DNA from: Aquiluna sp. KACHI24
GTDB taxonomy: Bacteria; Actinomycetota; Actinomycetes; Actinomycetales; Microbacteriaceae
DNA length: 64,000 nucleotides
NCBI RefSeq assembly: GCF_025997915.1
Contig: NZ_AP026677.1
Coordinates: 930,001 to 994,000 of the forward strand
Reading direction: 5' to 3'
Part shown: piece by piece, positions 11,381 to 18,354 of the stretch
How the letters are laid out: each line of letters opens with the position of its first letter
Numbering within the stretch: the first letter of the stretch is position 1
Position numbers and translations under genes: made by a program
Notes under the pieces: model-generated
What the model saw: the letters and a program-made list of their open reading frames with translations, nothing else
Told to the model about the DNA's origin: nothing
Databases searched by the model: none

Positions 11381-12559
11381 TTGAAGAAGTTTCTGGCGAT
11401 CTCCGCTATTGCACTGATCGCCTTCAATTTAAGAACTGCGGTTTCATCGGTATCGCCGGTAATTAGCTTCATTCAAAAAGAGATCCCGCTGCCGATTGTC
11501 ACCATTGGGCTGCTTGGTATTGCCGCACCGCTCTCCTTCGCCCTCGCGACTCAACTTTCGTATCGCCCAGCTAGGCGCATCGGCGTTGAAAAGACGCTGA
11601 TGCTCACGATCGTGATGATCATCCTCGGTCACGCCCTCAGGGCCCTGGCCTGGGATTCAACATCGTTGTTTGCTGGCAGCCTGTTAGCACTTCTAGGCAT
11701 GGGCATTGGGAACGTGTTGCTACCGGTTTTGGTCCGCAAATATTTCCCCAACCGAGTTGGAGCCGTTACCAGCTTCTACATCACCCTCACAGCGATTTCG
11801 GCAACCTTGGGTTCTTTGGTTGCGGTACCGGTAGCGGATGCGCTGGGTTGGAGATTCTCGCTTGGTCAGTGGGCGCTGTTCTCATTCCTGGCTGCCATCC
11901 CGCTGATAACCCTGCTTGGCAACTCCACGCCGGAGCCCAAGCCCGAGGTTGCAAGTGGATCTAAGGCAATCTGGCGAGCGCCGACCGCCTGGGCAATTGC
12001 CGGCATGCAGGCCATGACCTCGGTATTTGGTTATGTCAGCTTCGCCTGGTTGCCACTGCTCTTGGTTGAACACAACTCGGTCTCGGTTATTGAAGGCGGA
12101 CTGTTGCTCTCGCTATTCGCTCTGATGGGTCTTCCAACTTCGATATTTGTGCCTATTTTGGCCAATAGATATCCAGCGGCTCAGGTTTGGATTGTGGTGT
12201 TCTCTGGGGTGATGGGAGCTGGAGGCGTGCTGGGCATGCTTTTTGCCGACACGTCGTGGCTTTGGTTCTACGTGATCATGGCCGGATTTGGACCAACCAT
12301 GTTCCCGCTTGCACTCACGCTTTTCAACCTAAGAAGCGAGCACCGCTCGACAGTCTTGGCGGTTAGCGCCTTTGGTCAGGGCTTGAGCTATGGCACCGCA
12401 TCAGTGTCGGTAATTGCGGTAGGTGTAATGCGCGAGCTCACTGGCGGCTGGGAAGCTGCGCTGTGGCTAATGTTCGGCTTTGCGCTACTGGCGATTCCGG
12501 TTGCGCTACAGATCAGTAAGCGTCACACCATCGATCAAGAACTCAGAGTTAAGAACTAG
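11381..12559 (+). CDS. MFS transporter, CynX/NimT-like
   Basis: This is a 392-residue major facilitator protein with about 12 hydrophobic helices. The N-terminal motif FNLRTAVSSVSPVI is characteristic of the CynX/NimT subgroup (cyanate and 2-nitroimidazole transporters). It starts with TTG at 11381, directly after the hisN stop codon, and is the last gene of the aroA-rsgA-hisN operon. The substrate cannot be inferred; subgroup members are often exporters or anion carriers. Confidence 0.85.
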   Translation: MKKFLAISAIALIAFNLRTAVSSVSPVISFIQKEIPLPIVTIGLLGIAAPLSFALATQLSYRPARRIGVEKTLMLTIVMIILGHALRALAWDSTSLFAGSLLALLGMGIGNVLLPVLVRKYFPNRVGAVTSFYITLTAISATLGSLVAVPVADALGWRFSLGQWALFSFLAAIPLITLLGNSTPEPKPEVASGSKAIWRAPTAWAIAGMQAMTSVFGYVSFAWLPLLLVEHNSVSVIEGGLLLSLFALMGLPTSIFVPILANRYPAAQVWIVVFSGVMGAGGVLGMLFADTSWLWFYVIMAGFGPTMFPLALTLFNLRSEHRSTVLAVSAFGQGLSYGTASVSVIAVGVMRELTGGWEAALWLMFGFALLAIPVALQISKRHTIDQELRVKN

Positions 12560-12565
12560 TTTCGA

Positions 12566-12931
12566 CTATTCGCCGATGGTTACTCCAACACCTGAGCACT
12601 TCTGGGTGATTGAACCGGTCAGTTCGTCAACCTTTTGTTGAGCTTCACCGGCCGTTTGAGTCTCAGCCAGTAAGTCTCCAAGCGCGACGATGTCTTGAGC
12701 GAGCGAACTTGAGAGTAGCTCGCGGGCCTGGTCGCCCACCAGGGCATCAATCGATGCGATTACCCCCGAGTCCACCAACCCTGCGTTATAGGCCTCCGAC
12801 AGGCCTTCCAGAGTGGAAGAGAGTGCGGTGCAGGCGGCTGCGTCCGCAGCAGTCTTGGCAACCTCCTCAACACTGCAACCGGAGAGGGTGATGGCGATGA
12901 CAGGAGCAATCAGAATCGGAAGTATTCGCAT
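12566..12931 (-). CDS. Small predicted lipoprotein of unknown function
   Basis: This 121-residue protein starts at ATG 12931 (the frame opens at a TTG at 12940). It has a short basic N-terminus, a hydrophobic core and the lipobox ITLSGC, so it should be lipid-anchored outside the membrane. The mature part is Ala/Leu-rich and helical, with two further cysteines (AACTAL and QKCSG) that could form a disulfide. I do not recognise a family. It converges with the MFS gene, 6 bp away. Confidence 0.7.
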   Translation of the reverse strand: MRILPILIAPVIAITLSGCSVEEVAKTAADAAACTALSSTLEGLSEAYNAGLVDSGVIASIDALVGDQARELLSSSLAQDIVALGDLLAETQTAGEAQQKVDELTGSITQKCSGVGVTIGE

Positions 12932-13054
12932 AGTGAGCAAGACTAAAACTGAATTATCAAAATTCGCTGAACCGTAATGATTTGTAACGGGGGAAGTAAA
13001 GGGGGGCTTTATGGTTACACTTCCATGGTTCCTAAGTTTGAAACTGGAGATTCG

Positions 13055-14005
13055 ATGCGGGTTTATAACGACATCACCGAGGCATTCGGTAACACACCAC
13101 TCGTGAAGCTGAACCGAGTGACCGATGGCGGTGCAGCAAACGTCTATGCCAAGCTCGAGTTCTACAACCCATCATCCTCAGTGAAGGACCGCCTCGGTAT
13201 TGCCATGGTCAACGAGGCTGAGGCTGCGGGTGAGCTAAAGCCAGGTGGCACCATCATCGAAGCCACCAGTGGAAACACTGGTATTGCCCTTGCCATGGTT
13301 GGCGCAGCTCGCGGTTACCGCACCATCATCGTGATGCCAGAGTCGATGAGCCTGGAGCGCAAGATTCTGATTCGTGCCTATGGTGCCGAGCTGGTTTTGA
13401 CTCCAGCCAGCGAGGGCATGAAGGGTTCGGTAGCCAAGGCTGAAGAACTTGGCAAGGAGATTCCAGGTTCACTGTTGGTTCGACAGTTTGAGAACCCAGC
13501 TGGACCGAAGATTCACCGTGAGACCACTGCTGAGGAAATCTGGCGAGACCTCGATGGCAACATTGACGCTTTCATCGCGGGTTCCGGAACCGGCGGAACC
13601 ATCACCGGCACCGGCCAGCGCCTTCGCGAACTAAACCAGGACATCAAGATTTTCGCCGTCCAGCCAGCGGCGTCACCGCTTCTCACCGGCGGTGAAGCAG
13701 CTGGTCACCCACTGGCAGGTATCGGCCCAAACTTCATCCCTAACATCTTGGACACCACCGTCTACGACGAGGTGTTGAGTGCTCCTAACGCTGTCGCCTT
13801 TGAGTTTGCTCGCAGAGCGGCTGCCGAAGAGGGCATCTTGGCTGGCATTAGCTCCGGCGCCGCGCTATGGGCAGCCAAGGAGATCTCGCACCGACCAGAG
13901 TTTGCGGGCAAGAATGTGGTTGTGATTTTGGCTTCCTTCGGTGAGCGTTACATCTCTTCAACGCTCTACCGAGACCTTCAAGAGGAATACCAGACCAAGA
14001 GTTGA
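13055..14005 (+). CDS. cysK: Cysteine synthase A (O-acetylserine sulfhydrylase)
   Basis: CysK makes cysteine from O-acetylserine and sulfide using PLP. The 316-residue protein shows FGNTPLVKLNRV, the PLP lysine in NPSSSVKDRLG (K44), the substrate loop EATSGNTGIALAM, the phosphate-binding GSGTGGTITGTG and GISSGAALWAA. The start is ATG at 13055, preceded by GGAGA at good spacing; the upstream extension to 12977 is not family-like. It overlaps cysE by 4 bp, so the two enzymes of cysteine formation are co-translated. The 123 bp upstream (12932-13054) probably contain its promoter, but no clear element stands out. Confidence 0.96.
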   Translation: MRVYNDITEAFGNTPLVKLNRVTDGGAANVYAKLEFYNPSSSVKDRLGIAMVNEAEAAGELKPGGTIIEATSGNTGIALAMVGAARGYRTIIVMPESMSLERKILIRAYGAELVLTPASEGMKGSVAKAEELGKEIPGSLLVRQFENPAGPKIHRETTAEEIWRDLDGNIDAFIAGSGTGGTITGTGQRLRELNQDIKIFAVQPAASPLLTGGEAAGHPLAGIGPNFIPNILDTTVYDEVLSAPNAVAFEFARRAAAEEGILAGISSGAALWAAKEISHRPEFAGKNVVVILASFGERYISSTLYRDLQEEYQTKS

Positions 14006-14532
14006 GAATTTTCGAAGACATCAAGGTAGGTCTGGAGCGCGATCCCGCCACCAGGACCGCACTTGAACTATTTCTGACCTCCCCTGGACTACATGCGATT
14101 TGGGCCTACCGAATCGCGCATGTGCTGTGGGGTTGGAAGTTTCGCATTCTGGCTCGAATGCTTTCGAACTGGGCGAAGTTCTTTTCTGGCATTGAGATCC
14201 ACCCCGGTGCCAAGATTGGGCGTCGTCTGGTGATTGACCACGGCATCGGAGTAGTAATCGGTGAAACCGCCATCATCGGCGATGACTGCCTGATCTACCA
14301 CGGAGTGACCCTGGGTGGAAAGACTTTGGACCCCGTGAAGCGTCATCCAACCGTCGGCAATCGCGTCACAATCGGCGCAGGCGCAAAACTCATTGGAAAC
14401 ATCACCATCGGAGACGACTGTGCGATTGGTGCCAATGCTGTGGTGACCAAGAACATGCCTGGCGGCACAGTTGCAGTTGGTGTCAACGCAAGGTTGTTGA
14501 ACCTAACCGGCGACGATCTCTACGTAATCTGA
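14002..14532 (+). CDS. cysE: Serine O-acetyltransferase (EpsC/CysE type)
   Basis: CysE acetylates serine with acetyl-CoA to give O-acetylserine, the substrate of CysK encoded just upstream. The short form (176 residues) contains left-handed beta-helix hexapeptide repeats: EIHPGAKIGRRLVIDHGIGV, GETAIIGDDCLIYHGVTLGG, HPTVGNRVTIGAGAKLIGNI and IGANAVVTKNMP. The catalytic-type His residues lie in DHGIG and YHGVT. The start is TTG at 14002, overlapping the cysK stop; no better start is near. Its last 30 bp overlap a convergent gene. Confidence 0.94.
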   Translation: MRIFEDIKVGLERDPATRTALELFLTSPGLHAIWAYRIAHVLWGWKFRILARMLSNWAKFFSGIEIHPGAKIGRRLVIDHGIGVVIGETAIIGDDCLIYHGVTLGGKTLDPVKRHPTVGNRVTIGAGAKLIGNITIGDDCAIGANAVVTKNMPGGTVAVGVNARLLNLTGDDLYVI

Positions 14533-14916
14533 TTTACCGCTGTTTTTGAAGTACATACAGCTCCACTTGTCACCCACCGCGACCTGCCTGGTGCCCTGAA
14601 CTCCATGCCGCTTCAGCTGTTTCCAAACAGCATCCCTACCCAGATCAGTGCCCAGGTGTGGTTTCTTGGGGTAGAAAATCCAAAAGGTTAGTTTTTTGTC
14701 CCACGCGGATTTCAGTTTTGGAGCCAGTGACTCAAGCTCTTCGGAGTTCTCGGCAAATATGAACATCGCGGGGCTTTTGCCCTGCTCCACGACCTCGGTA
14801 GCCTGGTCAAAATCCACCGCCCACGGCGAGACATCATCTAAATCTGCATCAACGGCCAACTTGACGCATGGAACCATGGTGTCCTGGGGGATAAACATCT
14901 TCTTTGCCAAACTCAC
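14503..14916 (-). CDS. Hypothetical protein, possibly DUF3052-like
   Basis: This 137-residue protein has a helical N-terminal half (EELESLAPKLKSAWDKK) and then a beta-rich segment LTFWIFYPKKPHLG, followed by GTRQVAVGDKWSCMYF. The layout resembles DUF3052 proteins of actinobacteria, but I cannot confirm this. It starts with GTG at 14916 (an ATG at 14898 is possible) and its 3' end overlaps cysE by 30 bp on the opposite strand. Function unknown. Confidence 0.6.
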   Translation of the reverse strand: MSLAKKMFIPQDTMVPCVKLAVDADLDDVSPWAVDFDQATEVVEQGKSPAMFIFAENSEELESLAPKLKSAWDKKLTFWIFYPKKPHLGTDLGRDAVWKQLKRHGVQGTRQVAVGDKWSCMYFKNSGKSDYVEIVAG

Positions 14917-14976
14917 GAGAGTCAGACTAGTGAACCCTTGCCGAACAAGCGAAACGGTACTGGGAAATTTAACCTG

Positions 14977-15324
14977 CTAAACGCTAAGCATGGCCCGGCG
15001 AATTGCTACCAGCTCAACTAAAACCTGATCGGCAAGTGGTTTATCAAAAGGAATTTGCAAAGCACCCTTGGATTTTTTGTAACCCTCAAGACCCTGAACC
15101 TTGTCGAGCACCAGCGAGCTGTGCGGATAGTAGCCCAAGTGAGCCTTATTGATAGCCCAACCCGCGACTGCCTTCCCAGCCACCTTGATGACCGGCATTC
15201 CATAGGACATGCCCTCCTCGCCATCGGGAATTAGTGCAGTCAGTCGAGCGCGTAGATCTTGAGCAGCCAGCAGGCCTGGTCCAGAAAACTGACTCAGGTA
15301 GGAATCCACCTCACTAGTTGCCAT
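14977..15324 (-). CDS. DUF1801 family protein
   Basis: The protein (115 residues from ATG 15324) fits DUF1801, a small domain found in YdhG-type proteins (some annotated as iron chaperones) with no firm function. Typical elements are DGEEGMSYGMPVIKVAGKAV, YYPHSSLVLDKV and KSKGALQIPFDKPL near the end. The ATG at 15324 overlaps the deacetylase gene by 11 bp; the longer frame to 15348 would overlap by 35 bp. It is the last gene of the minus-strand block that starts near 18317. Confidence 0.75.
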   Translation of the reverse strand: MATSEVDSYLSQFSGPGLLAAQDLRARLTALIPDGEEGMSYGMPVIKVAGKAVAGWAINKAHLGYYPHSSLVLDKVQGLEGYKKSKGALQIPFDKPLADQVLVELVAIRRAMLSV

Positions 15325-16132
15325 TTGGTCCCGATCGATAAACCTCATTAGGGTTTAGGTCTTTGATCATTTCGCTCACGGTCACAAACCTATAGCCCCT
15401 TGACTTCAGGGTCTTCAAAATCCTTGGTAGGGCAAAGCGAGTGGATGCCAGATTGTCATGCATCACCACGATGGCGCCGGGCTTTGCCGCTTGAACCACT
15501 CGCTCATAGGTCTCATCTGGGTTTCGAGTCAGCCAGTCCTTTGGATCCACGCTCCACAAAATGAGTGGGGACTGGGCAACCTCTTGAACTAGATCGTCAT
15601 ACTCACCAAAGGGTGGCCGGAAGAGCTCCGGCCTCTCCCCGGTCGCCTCAAACATCAGTTTTGAGACATAACTAAAGTCTCGCTCCAGTTCTGCCCTCGA
15701 TAAATACGGCAGTTTCCGATGGTCATAGGAGTGGCCACCAAGCTCATGACCCTGGGATAAGACCAACTGGGCGATCTCGGGGTGGGCACGAAGTTGCAGG
15801 CCAATAGCGAAGAAGGTGGCCTTGGCTCCGGCTTTCTTGAGCGACTTCAAAATTCCATAGGTGTTGCTGGTCGGACCATCATCAAAAGTCAGTGCAATGC
15901 ACTTCTCAAGCTGGCAGTCAACGCTTTCGGTAACAAGCTCGGGTTGTGGTTCTGGCTCCTGCTCTTCATCCTCAACCTCGGCGAGCTGTAAATGGAGCTG
16001 AGCAATAGCGACATCAAATATCGGATCGGTGATTTTGGTTTGAGCGCTGGTTGGGAGTGAATTTGAAAACGGTGCAATCAACAGCGCGCCAAAGATTGTC
16101 AGCCCCAGTGAAGTCTTGAACCACCGCTTCAT
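15314..16132 (-). CDS. Polysaccharide deacetylase (NodB/CE4), membrane-anchored or secreted
   Basis: This 272-residue protein has an N-terminal hydrophobic anchor or signal (about 8-25), an acidic linker (about 51-66) and a CE4 deacetylase domain. Motifs are TFDDGPTSNT (catalytic and metal Asp at D84-D85), HSYDHRKLP (metal His H134 and H138), RPPFGEYD and WSVDPKDW, with VVMHDN near the end. Such enzymes remove N- or O-acetyl groups from cell-wall glycans outside the cell. The start is ATG at 16132, 3 bp after the ridA stop, so it should be in the same transcript. The actual substrate is unknown. Confidence 0.9.
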   Translation of the reverse strand: MKRWFKTSLGLTIFGALLIAPFSNSLPTSAQTKITDPIFDVAIAQLHLQLAEVEDEEQEPEPQPELVTESVDCQLEKCIALTFDDGPTSNTYGILKSLKKAGAKATFFAIGLQLRAHPEIAQLVLSQGHELGGHSYDHRKLPYLSRAELERDFSYVSKLMFEATGERPELFRPPFGEYDDLVQEVAQSPLILWSVDPKDWLTRNPDETYERVVQAAKPGAIVVMHDNLASTRFALPRILKTLKSRGYRFVTVSEMIKDLNPNEVYRSGPNGN

Positions 16133-16135
16133 GGT

Positions 16136-16522
16136 CTATGCCTGGTAGGCATCAACCTCAATCTCTACAAGCATTTCGGGATTGATAAATTTCACGCCCG
16201 CCAAGATGGTGAGAGCCGGTCTGATCTTTGAGAAAAGCTCGCCGTTGGCCCTGCCCACTGCATCCATGTCCGCCTCATCCTTAAGATAAATGCGCACTCG
16301 CACGACATCGCCAAGGGAGTACTGAACCTGAGCGAGTGCCTTTTCAATGATCGAAAAGGCAACCTTGGCCTGACCATAGGCATCACCCTTGTGCTGGAGT
16401 TCACCATCAACGGTTGCGGTGGTTCCGGAAACATGGACGTAAGATCCCGCTTTCACCGCTCTGGAGTAACCAATCACCGACTCCCAGGGTCCACCGGATG
16501 AAATTAGTTGATCTGCAGCCAT
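16136..16522 (-). CDS. RidA family protein
   Basis: The protein (128 residues) resembles RidA/YjgF/Rid proteins, which in the archetype hydrolyse reactive enamine/imine intermediates formed by PLP enzymes. Visible motifs are SRAVKAGSYVHVSGTTATVD near the N-terminus and a C-terminal block with RPALTILAGVKFINPEMLVEIE. The Arg of the RidA active site appears to be the one in IRPALT. The start is ATG at 16522, preceded by a strong AAAGGAG; the frame extends upstream to 16597 but this would run into the photolyase-like gene. It lies 25 bp after that gene. Confidence 0.88.
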   Translation of the reverse strand: MAADQLISSGGPWESVIGYSRAVKAGSYVHVSGTTATVDGELQHKGDAYGQAKVAFSIIEKALAQVQYSLGDVVRVRIYLKDEADMDAVGRANGELFSKIRPALTILAGVKFINPEMLVEIEVDAYQA

Positions 16523-16547
16523 TTGAAACTCCTTTGATTTCGCTAGG

Positions 16548-17741
16548 TTAGCGAATCTTGGGGAGTTTCTCGCGCCACGCGCTGAAGGATCTGACACTAC
16601 CGGCGTGAGGGGTGACTAGCCACGGGTAGGGGTGCAGCTGGGCAATCTTTTTGAACCTTGAAAAGGACGGTACCGGTGCAAAGGTGACTGCGACAGCTTG
16701 GGCGTCGGCATAACTATATGGGCTTCCCAGGTATACCCGAAGCTCTCTTCTGGTTGCCAAATCCTTCAGAGTCTCGAGGTAGAAGTGAATTCGCTTGCTA
16801 GAGAGCTGCAGTTTTTGAAGCGCAGTCTCGTTGAATACAAATACCGCCGGCAAATCCGGATTGGCAGTCAATGCTGGGTCGCTATCCCCCAGCGAATCGA
16901 TAGTTAGCAGCACGACCTCGGGTTTTGATATTTCCAGTGCAGCAACTGGGCCGGCAGTTCGCTTTGGGTTTGGATCGTTTTCGACCAATGCGTCTCGCTC
17001 AACCCGGTCGAGGATTTGCTCCTCGGGAAACTCCTGAATCGGACAGGCCTTGTTGAGGGGGCAGCGCATGCAAATACCAGGAGCTCGCTTCTCCACCTGC
17101 CAGCGTGCAAATCCATAGGGCTTGCCAGTTCCAGCACCAACCGTCCATTGCCAACCAAGCAGGTTGGCAGCACGAGAGCCATCTATCAACTCTCGATACA
17201 TTCGCTCTTGGCCCAACCTCCAGTCCATGCCGTTGCGCACACTCCAGTGCGAAGCAAGCCACATTCTGGTTTGGTTCACCAACCAACCATCTTCTTCGAG
17301 CTCAGATACCACAATGTCAATGCAGTGCATCTCGCGGTCCCAACCATCGCCCTGTGCACTGCCAGCCGGTTCGAATCTAAGCGCTGAAAACATTCGCTTG
17401 CCCACTCGGGCGTAGAGATGTCTTGCGTACTCCTGCCACAAAAGCTCATCGCGAAACTTCTCGCGGTCCTTAGAAGGTGCGTTTTCAACCCGATCCCAGA
17501 CCTGGCGCAGGGTCAAGAGATTGTGACGAATGTATGGCGATAGCACGCTCGCCCCTCGGGCGTGAGTGGGCAATACCTCAGATCGATTTGCCGCGTAACC
17601 CCTGATGTCCAACTCGGCAAGGGCTTGGTTCGCAGCGCTCTGTCCACCGGGTATCGAGCTAGCCCCAGTGCCTTGATAAAGGCCCGCGAAATGTCTTTGG
17701 AGGAGCTCTTCGTTTGTAAGCGATAGGTCTAGTTCAATCAT
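16548..17741 (-). CDS. Photolyase/cryptochrome-like flavoprotein, apparently permuted domains with four Cys
   Basis: The 397 residues match the photolyase/cryptochrome superfamily, but in reversed domain order. Residues 1-220 look like the FAD-binding helical domain: FRDELLWQEYARHLYARVG (97-115), TRMWLASHWSVRNGMDWRLG (158-177) and ANLLGWQWTVGAGTG (192-206). Residues 275-395 look like the Rossmann/antenna domain that normally comes first: DLPAVFVFNETAL, SSKRIHFYLETLKDLA and ELRVYLGSP. Between them is a cysteine cluster, CMRCPLNKACP. The only four Cys are C140, C224, C227 and C233, a layout like the [4Fe-4S] ligands of iron-sulfur photolyases. It could repair UV-damaged DNA or sense blue light; both are inference. 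Start: ATG 17741, 3 bp after the b5 lipoprotein stop. Confidence 0.8.
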   Translation of the reverse strand: MIELDLSLTNEELLQRHFAGLYQGTGASSIPGGQSAANQALAELDIRGYAANRSEVLPTHARGASVLSPYIRHNLLTLRQVWDRVENAPSKDREKFRDELLWQEYARHLYARVGKRMFSALRFEPAGSAQGDGWDREMHCIDIVVSELEEDGWLVNQTRMWLASHWSVRNGMDWRLGQERMYRELIDGSRAANLLGWQWTVGAGTGKPYGFARWQVEKRAPGICMRCPLNKACPIQEFPEEQILDRVERDALVENDPNPKRTAGPVAALEISKPEVVLLTIDSLGDSDPALTANPDLPAVFVFNETALQKLQLSSKRIHFYLETLKDLATRRELRVYLGSPYSYADAQAVAVTFAPVPSFSRFKKIAQLHPYPWLVTPHAGSVRSFSAWREKLPKIR

Positions 17742-17744
17742 TCG

Positions 17745-18317
17745 TTAGTCCAACAGTAGGCCAAGGTAGTAGGCATCGAGAGTTGAAGACGGTCGAGCCT
17801 GACCGCCGTGCTGGGCATCAAAACTGGCGGTGGCATCAGTCCCGCAGAGTGAAGCAATTGCGCTAGCCCCGCCAGGGTGCTTGCTGATCCAGTCGGTGAG
17901 GTCGTAGACCGATCCGCCAACGATGGCCCAGCAGGTAGTGCGTGAATTCTTTTCAGAGACCTGTGCCCGGGTGTATCCGACGGGAGTGGGAGATTCAGCA
18001 GGGGTTTGAGATGGAGCAGGACTGGCCGACTTTGAACTTGAAGGCTTTGGTGCCGGAGCTGGAGTTTGAGAACTGGCATTCTCCTGAGGTTCTGATGATG
18101 GCTCAGGATCGTTCGGAGTTTCCGCACTCGCCTCTTGGTCTTTTTCAGTCTCAGGTTCAGGCGAATCAGCCTCTTGCTCAGCCTGGTCGGACTGCGGCTG
18201 TTGGGATGCTGAAACCGAGCTTGATGGAGCGCTAGGCGCCGGCTCACTCGGAGTTTGCGAGCAAGCCGCCAGGGCTGCAACTAGCAAACCGAGCACTACA
18301 AGACGAAGGGAATTCAT
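17745..18317 (-). CDS. Lipoprotein with C-terminal cytochrome b5-like heme-binding domain
   Basis: This 190-residue protein has a signal peptide ending in the lipobox ALAAC (C19), then a long low-complexity Ser/Pro/Glu/Gln linker (about 20-112). The C-terminal domain (about 113-190) resembles cytochrome b5: GYTRAQVSEKN, a VYDLTDWISKHPGG motif with the first heme His (H147), and FDAQHGG with the second (H170). It should be anchored outside the membrane as an electron carrier or heme binder. It is the first gene of the operon with the photolyase-like protein (3-bp gap). A perfect inverted repeat lies just before its start. Confidence 0.85.
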   Translation of the reverse strand: MNSLRLVVLGLLVAALAACSQTPSEPAPSAPSSSVSASQQPQSDQAEQEADSPEPETEKDQEASAETPNDPEPSSEPQENASSQTPAPAPKPSSSKSASPAPSQTPAESPTPVGYTRAQVSEKNSRTTCWAIVGGSVYDLTDWISKHPGGASAIASLCGTDATASFDAQHGGQARPSSTLDAYYLGLLLD

Positions 18318-18323
18318 TGCTCA

Positions 18324-18344
18324 GGGTCAACACCTGTTTGACCC
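18324..18344. promoter_or_regulatory. Perfect 7-bp inverted repeat before the b5/photolyase operon
   Basis: GGGTCAA and TTGACCC are perfect arms around a 7-nt centre, lying 6 bp upstream of the lipoprotein ATG and 10 bp after the stop of the preceding secreted-protein gene. It could be an operator, a 5'-UTR hairpin controlling translation, or a weak terminator; a T-run is lacking, which makes a terminator less likely. Confidence 0.4.
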
Positions 18345-18354
18345 CCTGGATTCC

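Noticed and set aside
17738-18280. 180-codon frame overlapping the b5 lipoprotein gene
   Set aside because: Low-complexity shadow of the Ser/Pro/Glu linker in another frame; the lipoprotein frame has a signal peptide, lipobox and heme His motifs.
18324-18344. Interpretation of the inverted repeat as a LitR/CarH-type light-regulator operator
   Set aside because: The sequence does not resemble the MerR-type operators I know and no B12-binding regulator is in the window; only an unspecified symmetric site can be claimed.
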